Shown here in pieces: positions 47,522 through 59,323 of a DNA stretch of 64,000 bases. This DNA is from Gelatoporia subvermispora B. Its lineage: Eukaryota; Basidiomycota; Agaricomycetes; Polyporales; Gelatoporiaceae. The DNA lies in the NCBI GenBank assembly GCA_000320605.2, contig KB445796.1:836926-900925 (forward strand). Reading direction: 5' to 3'. Both the position numbers and the translations under genes were made by a program. Under the pieces are notes generated by a model. The model worked only from the letters and a program-made list of their open reading frames with translations. It searched no databases and was not told the origin of the DNA. Each line of letters starts with the position of its first letter. Position 1 is the stretch's first letter.

Positions 47522-48731
47522 GCGGACTCATTGTGTTATTTACATCCTATACCCTGCATTCACGATTTATTACAAGATGTATGGCTAAAGTTCCTTCTCG
47601 GAGTTGCATTCTGCGCATCTCAGGGGAGGAATCTGAGACGAACCGACAAATTTCGCATTATCTCCAGAGTATTACGAGCTAATTGCAAAGTCATCGAGGA
47701 AGGGTGAGCCAGACACCGGAAGTCCACGGAAATCCAACGGCTATCCATACCGTGCATTCTGCCATATTTCCTCGGTCGATTGCTGTGTAAGAGGTACCCT
47801 CCATGACGTGGCTCATGTACTCCCGACTCAGAGGGTCCTGCAGTCCCGTGTCTCGAAAAGGGCATGAATCACCTAATTCTCTATATTCAATGATCGATAG
47901 AATGCCATGCCTCTTTTGTATGACTTGAGAATCGCTATCCGTCAGGCATACAAGGGATACGCGAACTCCGGCCAAAGAACCAAGCAGGCGGTATGCAAGC
48001 TCACCCAACGTGCGCTTCTACTGTTTCACGGATTCCCGTCATTGCGCACAAGCAGAGATAAATTCACTTCGCCGCGGACAGGAACCCATGCGGTGTTGAG
48101 GCGAGGATCTGCTTTGGGGCGCCAGAGAAGCCGCTTTTACAAACTCAAGGAATCCAAATTCTGATAGAAAGAGTCATCTATCGCCTGACATCTTCGTTTT
48201 CTGCCACTAGTAGGAAGCCAGGGACATTGGAGCGAAGACAGACACTTCGAGCGAGTACGCCATCAGTAACATCTTGAGACTGAGCGGTATCAAATCCAAT
48301 TCATCCGACGCATATTATCGAAAACGTACTTCAGACCAAAGTGTCAGTATGTGAATCTGTATCTCTGAGATACATGTGGCGCAGAGACTGAGGATCCTAT
48401 GGACCACATACACACATGTCCGACCCAGCCCCAGGTGCAACGGGCGCCGCTATATCTCCCGAAACCCACGGGTGTCATCACGTGCACGCATACATCGTTG
48501 CCACGACCACGTTGCTGACGAGCATCATGCATGCACATGAACTCGACATGAACACGCAAAAATACTAAATGTGTGTGTGTGTCAGCGTTCTCAGCGCCTC
48601 AGGAAGGTCGGTGGCGGGTCGACCTCCAGCCGGACCCATTACACTTCCTATCGCTCGCAAGGCCGCAATCCAGATCATTACCCTCACTGACTGCGGATCT
48701 TGGTGGTTTCGGATCGTAGGACTTGCTTGAT
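47522..48731. other. Intergenic, no gene seen
   Basis: About 1.2 kb between two plus-strand genes. It contains a short GT microsatellite (six GT units near 48570). Minus-strand frames of 80-105 codons overlap each other without domains. It should include the kinase promoter. Confidence 0.4.
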
Positions 48732-50493
48732 ATGGGTCGCCACTCATTGCCTGCTTTTGGGGATACCTTTATGGTGTCATCTGAGTACGAGCTCAGCAAA
48801 GAGCTCGGGCAGGGTGCGCATGGCTGCGTGATCGCTGCTAAGCACAGAGGATCCGGAGAAACTTGTGCCATTAAGAAGTTAACCAACGTCAATGTCAAGG
48901 TGTGTCGTCATTGTATATGGTGAACCCAAGATCCTCGATTGAGGTCATGTCTGCATTCTCCAGCTCATTCAAGCCAAACGATGCCTTCGGGAGATCAAGT
49001 GTGTCACAACGTAGACTTACTATATGTCACTGGCGTTCATATGTCTCCAGGCTCATGCGTCATTTCCGCAACCATCAGAACGTCAGTTACGTGGATGTGT
49101 GCAATAGATGGCTACATCTGAACGCATGGTACATCTTAGATTGCTTGCCTCTATGATGCAGACATCGTCTTCGCACCAGATGGTTCCTTTGACTCGGTCT
49201 ACTTATATGTACGTGCCTATCTAGAATGCGTTATGACAGGAATATTAACGTATCGTCAGTTGGAGCTAATGGAGGCCGATTTGCATGGTATTGTGAGCAG
49301 CACAATCACCAGCGCATGCGGAGTCCATGTCTTACATTCTCGAAGATCAGATCAGGACAATCATTGACTGACCAACATTTCCAATCATTCATTTACCAGA
49401 CCTTGTGTGGTCTCAAGTACATTCATTCGGCGGGTGTTTTGCACAGAGACCTTAAGCCGGCGAACCTGCTTGTCAATGAGGACTGCGAACTGAAAATATG
49501 CGATTTCGGCTTAGCACGCGGATATAACACTTGTGCCGTGGAGAATATCAAACGGAACAATGGCCGTGGCCCAGGTGGTTTCATGAGCGACTATGTTGCC
49601 ATGCGATGGTATCGTGCACCAGAGCTCATGTTGAGCTTCGAGAACTACGTGAATATGATGTTTCTGAGTGGCTTACACGGCATCGAGGCTGACGATATTC
49701 AGGGTCCTGCGACTGATATGTGGGCCCTAGGCTGCATTCTAGGGGAGCTCATTGATGGCAAGCCCATCTTCCGAGGCAGAGAGTACGTTGTGTGATTGGC
49801 TTTCATGACATGTACTGACACATAAAACAGCTACGTCCATCAGCTCAACATGATTATCGACAAGCTTGGTAGTCCCTCCGAGGAATCTCTAGAGCGCGTC
49901 GGCTCTCCATATGTAAGCTGCAGATATTCGGACGTTCAAAGACTGCCTTGATGGAAACCATGGCGCACTGCACAGGCTCAGGATTATATTCGATCACTAC
50001 CCAACAGACCACGAGTGTCATTCTCGATGCTGTTCCCGAATGCAAATCCTCTTGCACTCGATTTGCTAGACAAACTACTACAATTTGACCCTAGGGGTCG
50101 CATCACGTGCAGTGATGCACTGGACCATCCATACTTCGCTGATTGGATCGACCCGAAAGACCAGCCGGTTTGCGATCAAGTATGTAACGGACATATTGCA
50201 CACATCCAGAATCGGTGGATAATGTTGGGAATCCATGACAGCCCTTCGGGTTTGAATTCGAGAATGTCGATACAAAGGAAGAACTACTGCACCTTATTGC
50301 CATGGAGGTGACCAACTTCCGACAGGGCACATCTAGGCAGAGCCCGGAGCGGCGGCATAAGTATGCTCCGCCATCCTTCCGTTGCGGAATACTTTTTGTT
50401 TTTTTGCTCACGCTTCGTATCCCAGTGTTGGAGCTCGTAATGCTGGAAATGATGCTCTTCCAGCGCCGCAGCATGAAGAAATGCTTACGATAG
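48732..50493 (+). CDS. Slt2/Mpk1-like MAP kinase with an S-D-Y activation motif
   Basis: Protein kinase closest in layout to the cell-wall-integrity MAPK Slt2. Exons join as [34 protein letters not shown] (the catalytic lysine is the first K of AIKK), [39 protein letters not shown] and [19 protein letters not shown]. The catalytic loop is [17 protein letters not shown] and the DFG loop is [13 protein letters not shown]. The activation segment reads [19 protein letters not shown], where classical family members have T-E-Y: here it is S-D-Y. The lobe continues with [40 protein letters not shown] and the Slt2-like tail [16 protein letters not shown]. Read without the last intron it stops at 50493. 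With the intron it runs on in frame toward the next kinase. All catalytic residues are present. Confidence 0.85.
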
Positions 50494-52463
50494 CTCATGA
50501 TACCGATGATAAGTTGCAGGCTGTACCGCGTCGCGTCAACGAGTACTTCATTCACTTTACGACTGTTCGCATAGCTAAATCCGTATTGCAGAGGTTTCGA
50601 GTCGTTCCTAGCGGATGTGAAGGCTTGTCACGGGAAGCTGAAGCAAGTCGAGCCGCGCTGCGTGTTGTTCCGCGTACGATCTATCTTATCTGTGTATCCA
50701 TAGCATTGACGTCCCTAAAGGAATCGTTCAATCAGATAGTCAAGCTTTCCGATGCGTACGTAGGCGCACAGGCAGACGAAGCATTAGGTATAGACAGCGA
50801 TTGTAAGAGTATTTGACATCGCCATGTGCATCCATCTCACTGTTCATCTCGCGTATTCTCAGGGACTGCCGATATGGGCCCAATCCTGGATTGGTACGAG
50901 CAGCTCGTCCATTGGACAGAAAGCATCAGAGGCTTTGATACTGTATCCGCTTTAATTGCATCCGCCGAACTCAAAAAACGAATCGAAGAGTTTTATTTTC
51001 AGCGTCCAGAGGCTATGCGCCAGGTTTGCACCACAGTTACCAGGGCCGCAAAAACTTGACTATCTTCGTATCAGGTCGAGAAGACGCTTCCTCAATCGTC
51101 GCCCGATGTCTTTGTATCTAGTTACAGCGAGGTCATCGATGATCTCAAGGACACCATGGCACTCCCTGTCATAGTCCAGCAACTAGCCGACATGCATGGG
51201 TCTGATGCTGAAGCTATTGTAGAAATGTTGGACAAAGTAAGTGGATTCCTTTCCTAGCACACATTGCCATAGCACATTTTTTGTTATCATAGGTTCTTGA
51301 CGTTGTTGACCCTTCCGACTCTCTGAAAAGGAGATGCTTAGACCTACAACGGACCTTATGCAGCACAAATTACATAGTTCCGAAATCATTCACTCTTCCA
51401 CGAGACGCGGTAATCCGAACGGACAACCACCCGGAAACATCCGGCGGATTTGCTGACATCTGGAAAGGACAATACGACGGCCGCGACGTTGCTCTCAAAG
51501 TGTTTCGAATATACAGAACAGATACATCACTCACGGGAATGGAAGATCTCAAGGTATGCATTCTATCGCGAAATATCCAGCAGGTGGTGACTGTTTCCCA
51601 TGCAGAGTCTTTACAAGGAGGTAATAGTATGGAGGCGGCTCCGACATCCTAACATCACGCCATTCCACGGGATAGACGAAGCCACGTTCCCTACTCAGCT
51701 CGCTCTTGTTTCAGATTGGATGCCCCGTGGCACGGTGGCCCACTATCTGACCAAGAATCCGACAGCTGAAAGAATTCCCTTGGTCAGTATCAGGTCCCTT
51801 CAGTGAAGTATATCGTAATGAACAGTTTGCAGTGCTGTGATATTGCGGAAGGTCTGAGATATCTCCATGCAATGGGCATCTTGCACGGTGACCTGAAGAG
51901 CGTACGTTGTAGCTTGATAACTTTGGCGCGTACGGCCTTATCATCTCATCGCATGGACAACAGGCGAATGTCCTTGTAAACCATCTGCAAAAAGCGTGTT
52001 TGTCTGACTTCGGACTTGCAGCAATGCACTACTCGAGTAAAATTACGACCGTATCCTTGTCCGCTGGCTCTATGCGTTGGATGGCTCCCGAGCTTATAGA
52101 TCCTGAGAGGTTCGGCCTGGACAAAGCCGAACTAACTCTTCAAAGCGATATCTACGCGTTGTCCATGCTATTTTGGGAGGTACGTGATTTTTGCCACTCA
52201 GGGTAGCAGTGAGTCAACTTGGAGATGTGCAGATTTTCACAGGATCGTTCCCCTTTCATGACTGTAAACGGGATGCCCAAGTCATGTCGCGCATCTTAAA
52301 TGGCGTTCGACCTCCAAAGCCAGCACACTCAACCACTCTAGGGCTCTCCAATGATGTCTGGTCTCTGATGGAGACCTGCTGGGAGCCTGAACGGCAGAAA
52401 CGTCCGAGCATTGCGGAGGTCATCGAGCGGCTATCGGGGTGTCCAATGCAGTCATGGTGCTGA
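50481..52463 (+). CDS. TKL-type protein kinase (HGDLK catalytic loop)
   Basis: Kinase of the tyrosine-kinase-like group expanded in Agaricomycetes. The N-terminal region is helical: MGPILDWYEQLVHWTESIRG, ALIASAELKKRIEEFYFQRP, then VSSYSEVIDDLKDTMALPVI and VLDVVDPSDSLKRRCLDLQ. The kinase domain spans ETSGGFADIWKGQYDGRDVA to the C-terminus. It has LKVF with the lysine, LYKEVIVWRRLRHPNITPFH, the catalytic loop GILHGDLKSANVLVNHL (HGD in place of HRD, usual in this fungal group), LSDFGLAAMHYSS and GSMRWMAPELIDPERF. The last part is SDIYALSMLFWEIFTGSFPF and CWEPERQKRPSIAEVIERLS. The stop is at 52461. The start is uncertain: ATG 50481, ATG 50874, or an in-frame continuation from the MAPK through introns at about 50346-50425 and 50805-50862. 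Confidence 0.8.
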
Positions 52464-53275
52464 TTTTATGTGACTACAGATACGTATGTACCCATTTGTA
52501 CCGGGTGCAGGGTAGAAAATTTGTGCGGTATCGTGATGTTGAGCCAGCTTGAAGAGCTTCTTGGCGTCTCTTTGGGTAGAGCACTAATGGAGTGAGTATA
52601 ACCGTCACCAGCCCAGCCGGCTTCACGCATCTGTTCTATGAACTCTAAAATGCAAATTGACTATTAATTCTACACTCAGTCCGATTCAAGTCCACGCCTG
52701 TTCCCTACATAGACTAACCTTGGCAGCCCATTAACCCAGAGTTTTGCCCTCTGGGCTCAAAGCGCTATTCACTTCAAGTGAACCAAATACATTCAATGAA
52801 GCAATTCTTGCACTGAATCGGTGCCGAATAACAGATCGGCAGAATCATATATACAACGGTCCGTATCCTAGACCGAAGCCGATATACAAACATCGTGTGC
52901 CTCGGGGCCTGGGACGGGCAGTCACCGCATCGGGCGCCAAAGTGCGGTTTCCCGTGTCGCTCAACTATATTGATGCCATGGGAGCGTCAAAGGATAGATA
53001 TTTGCCGATCCTTGACCGGTCTCACAACTCACGCCCTCATAGCATTGTGGCGGACCGGTGCCGCCTGCATGTTACGATAATGTTCAGCTGACCCGTGCGT
53101 TGTGCGTCGTCCAATGTAGACATGCGGCTTTCCGCCGCCCTCGCAATCTACGGTCGAGGTAGGGGCCGGTGCAGGAGATGACACGGAGATGACCTTGATT
53201 TTAAGAGATATAAAGCACTTTATCCCCACACGGCTGACCGAGCCATAACACGCAAGTTACAAAATTTCGGAAGAC
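52464..53275. other. Intergenic, no gene seen
   Basis: About 800 bases between the TKL kinase and the P450 gene. Two overlapping frames (52744-53091, 52895-53080) lack domains. The proximal P450 promoter with a TATA box is listed separately. Confidence 0.4.
53209..53215 (+). promoter_or_regulatory. TATA box of the P450 gene
   Basis: TATAAAG lies 61-67 bases upstream of the P450 ATG at 53276, a usual distance for a fungal TATA box with a short leader. Confidence 0.5.
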
Positions 53276-55323
53276 ATGCCGGCAAACATTGTTCTTGCAA
53301 TCTTTCTTTTGACACCACTTGTATCTGTGGCTCTCTACCGGAAGTATGTGAATTTTAGAAGCAGCGCATACAATCGCCTACCTCTACCTCCGGGACCAAG
53401 AGCTTTGCCTTTCATCGGCAACCTACTGAGCATACCGAGAGCAGATAAGTATCCTTGGCGAGTATATGCGGAATGGATGCAGCTTTACGGTGTGCCTATT
53501 CAGTCTTTGCCTTTATGAATGCGACTGAAACTTTCCTAGGCGATATTATACATATGAAAGTGCTCGGAAGAAACATTATCGTTCTGAATTCTCTGCGCGC
53601 TGTCCAAGATCTCATCGAAAGACGTACATCGACCTACCAAGATAGAGGGACGACTGAAATTATCAAATTGTTAGGATTTTGTTATATACTGTGCATCCTA
53701 TCTGACCTTGTGTTAGAGCTGGATGGGACTGGAGCTTGGGTATGATGGATTATGGGCGAAGATGGCGGGAACACAGACAACTGTTTCACCAATTCTTTAA
53801 TGAGCAAGCTGTACGAGCCTACGAGCCGTACCTTCGTGACGGAGCAAGAAGTCTATTGAAGCGTCTCTATCACACTCCGGAGGACCCCATACGTCATTTC
53901 GACTAGTGAGCTATATTTGATCGTTTTTGGCCATGTCATAATATTTAGTACTCTACTCGTATCCTCGAAAGCGTTATCACTGAAACCATACTGTCTATGA
54001 CATATGGGATTCATGCGGTGGGCGAAGACGACGTATATGTCAAATTACTCCAGGCATCGGGCGAATCCATCGAAGAGGGTCTAGTCGCGGGTTCGTTCTG
54101 GGTGGACTTCTTACCGGCCTTGAAGTACGTACCTTCCTGGATGCCTGGGACGAGTTGGCAGAAGAAAGTGGCCCGATGGAACAAAGAGACAGAATCTGTC
54201 AGAGAAGTCCCATGGGCAAACATGGTGGTAGGTTGCGAATTACGCAGTGCAGATTCGCTCAATCATTTGTCACTCGCACATAGTCAAATACACCTATTCC
54301 GTCGATCGCCGCAAACCTGTCTGAACGTATCGATGAACTGGATGGAGATGAACACGCGAAATTACAAGAGATTTCGAAGAATGTATGCGCGGTAGTGTAT
54401 GCAGGCGAGCTTACTCCCGGTATTCGGAAAGTATCTTCTCGCTAACCGATGGACTAACTCGTAGGGGGTGCTGGCACTGTAAGCGCATAGCCACAGAGAG
54501 TAAGACACGAAGCTCACGTCTCTATAGCTGTCAGCGGCATTGCAAACACTTATCTTTGCAATGGTATTGCATCCCGAGGCGCAAAACCGGGCCCAGCAAG
54601 AGTTAGATCAGGTTGTTGGTTCCGAAAGACTACCTGATTTTGCGGATGCTGGATCACTGCCATACACAAGGGCACTTCTCAAGGAATGTATGAGATGGCA
54701 ACCAGTTGCACCTCTCAGCGTTCCCCGCAGGTGCACCGCCGATGATGAGTATAGAGGCTGGTTCATCCCCAAAGGAAGCATAGTCATACAGAATACATGG
54801 TAATTCGATGGTCCTGCGCTCAAACGCGGTGTTTGACTAACATACAAAATATTCAGGCGTATTTTGCATGATCCTGAGACGTTCCCTGAGCCAGACGAGT
54901 TCAGGCCGGAACGATACCTCAAAGACGGGATGCTGAACCCTGATATGATAGATCCCGCAGCAGTTGTATTTGGTACTGGGCGAAGGTAGTTTGGTCACTG
55001 GACATGATGCAGTCGAGAATAACCGACAAACCCAACTAGGATCTGTTCTGGTCGGTATTTCGCCGAGAAATTGCTGTTCCTCATCGCCACCAACACGCTC
55101 CATGCCTTTCGCATCACTCCGAAACTCGATGCCAAGGGATGTCCAGTGATTCCTGAACCAGAGATGACATCTGGCCTGGTCTCGTAAGTGATGGGTGGCT
55201 TTGGCTGGTATGCTGACAACGAATCTCATATCCAGATGTCCCGTACCGTTTGAATGCACTTTCAAAGCTCGGGGCAGCCTCGTGGGAGCAATCGTATCGG
55301 AAGAATGCAGCAAAGAGACATAG
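53276..55323 (+). CDS. Cytochrome P450 monooxygenase
   Basis: Membrane-anchored P450 of about 500 residues in many small exons. ATG 53276 begins with an N-terminal anchor (NIVLAIFLLTPLVSVALY) and the proline hinge LPLPPGPRALPFIGNLL. Later exons give GDIIHMKVLGRNIIVLNS, YGRRWREHRQLFHQFFNEQA and DFLPALKYVPSWMPG. The I-helix region is GGAGTLSAALQTLIFAMVLH with its conserved threonine. The K-helix ExxR is in LLKECMRWQPVAPLSVPRR, followed by FRPERYLKDG. The haem loop is cut by an intron and rejoins as VFGTGRRICSGRYFAEKLL, with the axial cysteine kept. Stop TAG is at 55321. The pattern resembles basidiomycete families of the CYP64 clan (O-methylsterigmatocystin oxidoreductase-like). The substrate is unknown and no pathway genes adjoin it. 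Confidence 0.9.
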
Positions 55324-56107
55324 TCTGGGATTTACCTAGTTGTCAGCTAGTTTCGCTATATGTTTGATCCTATGTCTCTAGTCCACCTGATATACGACGC
55401 GAGAAATTACCGGGGTTCGGGCGGCATGTACCCATTCGCCCCCAAGACCGTATGCGATTGTCGTCATCGTCGTCACTAGAAAGCCATCAGCAGGATGTAA
55501 AGCGCGTGCGACAAGTTCCCTGGCTCATCGGCTATTCCGTTTACGCGGACAAGAGCATGCTTCATTTTGAGCGAACATTCGTTAAAGCAATGACTGACAG
55601 CCAAAGCGCCGCGATATCCGATGAATATATTCATGATGCCCATTAGGGGTCTCAAACCTCGCCAGCGGTCTCCAAAACAACTTCCTTCGAATCTTCTCCC
55701 TCATCAAATCTGGGGCCTCAGATACCAGCGGGAGATCGCTCGACGTCCATATGATGCGTGTCTGCCCGGTGGCCCGCTTGGCGAATCCTCATAATAGTCA
55801 TAACGTATTGTCAGGCAACGCCTGAGGAATCATGCTGAGATATTGTGAGCGAATCTAGGAGGGCCTTCATTTACCCAGGAGGCTCCCGCGCGCCCGGAAA
55901 CATAACAAGAGGCAAGAAAGAACAGGCCTCAAGATTCGAGATGTCTCCGGTAGACCGAGGCGCGTAGCTCGGCGAGTTTCGTGTGTTAGCTCTTGCCCGC
56001 ACGTCGCGAGGGGAAATCCCAAGACGGTGTGAGTGCTCTGTGTATGGGTTAGATTCGTCTTTCCAGGCTTCGCTGTTACACGACCGGGTACTGACTTTCC
56101 ACTCGGC
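55324..56107. other. Convergent intergenic region
   Basis: About 780 bases between the P450 stop (+) and the F-box gene stop (-). A 64-codon frame (55452-55646) has no domain. I see no gene. Confidence 0.4.
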
Positions 56108-57521
56108 TCATTCCCTCAGCAGCACCTCGCCTGCGTCAGAACGTTCCACGATCCAGGAGAATCTGGGCGTCTCCGGTATCTTGAACGTGATGTGCTGAAG
56201 AGATGGAATGCCCTCTGCGAGCTGCTCAGCGTACGGCTCAGCGTATGTCTTTCGCACACGGACAGCTGACGATCGCCCGTCCAAGACCTTCTTATCAGGG
56301 ATTTCCTCCGGGATGAACTTGCCGAAACTGAGATTGAAAGTGTCGATGCGCAGACGCTTGAACAGTCGCACGATGGAGGTCTACGGGTGCATGAGCGCGA
56401 AGTACACCAGAACGACTCATTTAACACACAAATACAAGGCCTGCAGGTAAGGCCCCGGGCTTCCACTCGTCGACATCCACATTCAATGTCAGCTCCATCG
56501 GTCCCGGATGGGTTGAGATCAGCTTCTTGGCCGGGTACTCGGGTGGTTCCAAAAGGTCGGAAAGCTGGACAGGGAGGATAACGTGACGGGGCTGAGTGAG
56601 GTTAAGCACCGTCCTCAGGTACAATATGTCGGTGTTGTCGAAGAGGGTGACGAAGTCCGGCTTGAGCACGTCGACCTGGCACGTGATAGCCGACTCGTAG
56701 AGCATATCGATGTCCCCTCCGAGGTGTTCTAGGCGATGCCAACGTCCTCCCGCATTTGCAAGCTGTTCCTGGGTCTCGATGGCCATGCCACGCAACGCCT
56801 CCGATGGTTCGTACTCTTCGATCTGGAAGGCATCGATCATCCAGTCTAGGTGCGTGAGCTTCGGGCAGATGATGGCGAGGAAAGCAATGAAGTATTCGTG
56901 CTGGTGCGTCATCGTTACCTTCAACTTGCGGAGTTCAGGAATCGGACCGGTATGGCGTAGCCAAGACAGATCAGTGATTGTAAGTTCCTCGAGCACAGAA
57001 TGGCAAGCTTGGAGCAGGACAATCTTGGCAGACATGTCGTCGTCGTGGTCCTCCGAGCACAGGATCGACAGTTCCTTAAGTTTGCTGAACGAGTGCTCTG
57101 CAAGGCGATTGAAGCAATCTTCCTCAATCCCGCCGATGCGTTGGCATTGAATAACCAGTTTCTCAAGGTTGTGACACTGGAGGAGCATGTCTGTAAGGAG
57201 CGTGGTCGTCCGGGAAGACGTGATGAGTTGCTTTTCTTCCCAAATGAGATACAGCACCCGCAGATACTGAGGGCGCATTGGGACGTCTGCGAGTACAAAG
57301 CGGCAGAATCCTCTGCATTCTTTCTCGGAATTGAGCGCCGGGCCTTCTGAGAGAATTCGTTTCGTTCCTTCATGAAAGAGGATCTTGCTCGTTCGCATCA
57401 GAGGGACCATCTCAGATGTGTCCAGAAAGTCCAATAGGTGTATGAGGATATCATAGTTGAGTTTTGGCTCTTGATCATCGGCGCTCGGACGAGTGCGGAG
57501 GTGCTCCTCGGTCTTCTCCAT
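56108..57521 (-). CDS. F-box/LRR-like protein
   Basis: Two exons: 57521 to about 56445 and about 56385 to 56108, joined by one short intron so that ALPAGL continues into TSIVRLFKRLRID. The N-terminus has an F-box-like helix pair, KLNYDILIHLLDFLDTSEMV followed by PLMRTSKILFHEGTKRIL. Leucine-rich repeat-like segments follow (CHNLEKLVIQCQRIGGIEED, FSKLKELSILCSEDHDDD, CHSVLEELTITDLSWLRHT, CPKLTHLDWMIDAF). Length is about 450 residues. Proteins of this layout are very numerous in mushrooms and are thought to recruit targets to SCF ubiquitin ligases, but no target can be inferred. The start ATG at 57521 is the first in frame. The intron-retained form would end 20 residues earlier than the repeats. 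Confidence 0.78.
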
Positions 57522-58135
57522 CGGGATTGGTATTGGTCTGGGGACGGAGGTTTGAGTAAGAACGAAGGAAGAATGTCAGTATCAGTGAGATACCCGACTC
57601 ACGAAGCTAGTCGCTTTCCCTCGGAGACCGCTTGCGTGTAGCGAGTCCCTCCAGGATCCAGACGATGCACTTGCAAAAGACGAAGAGACGCCTAGCAACC
57701 GTCGTCGCGTAAACGCGACGCGTTCCTCGCGTTTTCACGTGTTCATAAATTACCAATTACCATATACGGATAATCGCACAGATCTACACGATCGTCGCGC
57801 GCGTAACGGATCCCGTAAGGACCCCTTGCCGGTCAGCAAAAGAGCACGTCTACAGGCATGAGTTTGACGAGACCGACTATATTACACAAACCAAGTGACA
57901 ATCTCCGTGTACATTAGCGATACAAACAGGGGAATCAAGAGTGAACGCGGTGGGCGTGCAAATACGAAGACGTAAGCTACAAAGCCGTCATACAAAAGTT
58001 CGCGATAGTATCCGCTCATTTCCGGATATAACGAAGGCAAAGGGGATCGGGGTTCGTAGCCAAAGATGGGAGCAAAGCAAGGGGCAAGCATGTTGGATAT
58101 TATAGACACACGGGGAATTGTCGGGGTTGGGTCAT
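57522..58135. other. Intergenic with F-box gene promoter
   Basis: About 610 bases. It contains an ACGCGT box at 57718-57723 within a CG-rich stretch (57705-57735) and a CACGTG just after, roughly 200 bases upstream of the F-box ATG. The rest is the 3' region of the SUR7/PalI gene. No further gene is seen. Confidence 0.4.
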
Positions 58136-58864
58136 CTAGTAACGCCTACGGTTGCTGTACGGGCCAAAGCTTCCGCACAAGCTGGCGAAGAAGGCGATGA
58201 AGAGGGAAACGAGGGCACCAAGAACGAGCCAGTTTGCGTTGCCCCAGTTCGCGGAGCCGCCGCGCTCGCGGACGTGGTGGCGCGCGATACCGAACAGCAC
58301 CATCTCGTCTACCCATGCGACAAGGCAGACGAGGAATGCGAGTGCAGAAAGGAGTGTCATGAAGATCGTGCCAGCGCGGTGGTAGGCTGCGCCACAGATG
58401 CCGAATAGCCAGGCCAAACCCGATAGGCCCGCCGCTGCGCGGAACATATCAGCTATACCGAAGAGAGGCCGAAATGGGTCGCGACGTACCGATAGGGATG
58501 AGAATAAGGACACACGTGAGGTTGAAGAACAGCCCATCATTGAGTTCACTGTCACTGCGGGGACGTTAGAATAGCTCAGGTTTACGATAAATTCGGACAT
58601 GCTCACCCAACTCCAGATGGGAAGTTGTAGCCAACATGTGTTTGCGAACCCGTGAAGCCGAATACACCGAAATGAGTCGACGCGCCGCTGACATCAGTGT
58701 TCAGGAATGATACAGCATTCCATGTTGGTGCTGATACAGATGCCTGCATACCAGAGTGAATATCAATGCGGCTCGCATAACTGGCAAAGGCGACTCACGA
58801 AGATGAGCAGCACCATCGCTGCGAAAGTGAAGAAAAGGCCTGGGAACGCGGCACCAGCAGCCAT
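58136..58864 (-). CDS. SUR7/PalI-family four-helix membrane protein
   Basis: Plasma-membrane protein of the SUR7/Rim9-PalI type, linked in fungi to eisosomes, wall integrity or pH sensing. Spliced product is about 190 residues: MAAGAAFPGLFFTFAAMVLL (helix 1), then an extracellular loop ASVSAPTWNAVSFLNTDVSG and HFGVFGFTGSQTHVGYNFPS. A second intron joins GVGELNDGLFFNLTCVLILI. Later spans are AAAGLSGLAWLFGICGAAY, FMTLLSALAFLVCLVAWVDE and ANWLVLGALVSLFIAFFASL, ending FGPYSNRRRY. The W-N-x loop and four-span layout fit the family. I chose ATG 58864 because it opens helix 1. It lies only 10 bases after the stop of the small gene upstream. Confidence 0.82.
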
Positions 58865-58874
58865 ATTGCGTCGT

Positions 58875-59323
58875 CTAGTACTCGTAGGGTGTCGTAAACT
58901 GAGGGAAAAGTCAGTTCTGCGAAACTGTTACGCACAGCGACACTTACGGGGTAGAGGATGGGGGAGCGGACTGAACGCGAATTGCGGTGGTGCCCAAGCC
59001 TCGCCACCAATTTATGACGTCCTGCCCAGCGCCTGAATTGAGTACCATATTGGGGAATCGCCTTACGTCAGACACGGACGGTATGTTTTCTCCACCTCCT
59101 CCACAGCCTCAGGAACGCCGCGCTCGCTGCGGTGGGCCCGTATCTCGTCACCAACTCTGACTTTCGGATCCTGCGGAGTATCCCATCTTTTCACGAGACC
59201 TTTCGACTCCATCCAGAACATCCTCCGCAACGCCCGCGCCGCTTGGCCCGCGCGGGCTGACGTCGCGAATCGTCCGCTCGTTCCACAGAGCGTCGCGCTG
59301 GAGAGCAGCATCATACCACGCAT
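58875..59323 (-). CDS. Small basic protein, possibly mitochondrial, unrecognised
   Basis: Three exons (59323-59067, 59032-58948, 58898-58875) join through canonical GTAAGG-TTCAG and GTAAGT-CTCAG introns into exactly 122 codons with a TAG. The N-terminus MRGMMLLSSATLCGTSGRFA followed by ARAGQAARALRRMFW is rich in Arg, Ser and Ala with no acids, like a mitochondrial presequence. The body has MESKGLVKRWDTPQDPKVR and PEAVEEVEKTYRPCLTRWAG. It ends with SVRSPILYPFTTPYEY. I know no family. Because the sequence before the ATG ends in a possible acceptor (TTTAG), a further 5' exon is possible. It lies immediately upstream of the SUR7/PalI gene on the same strand. Confidence 0.45.

Noticed and set aside
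53929..55323. P450 as a pseudogene
   Set aside because: The haem-binding loop looks broken in one frame, but removing an intron restores the full motif with its cysteine.
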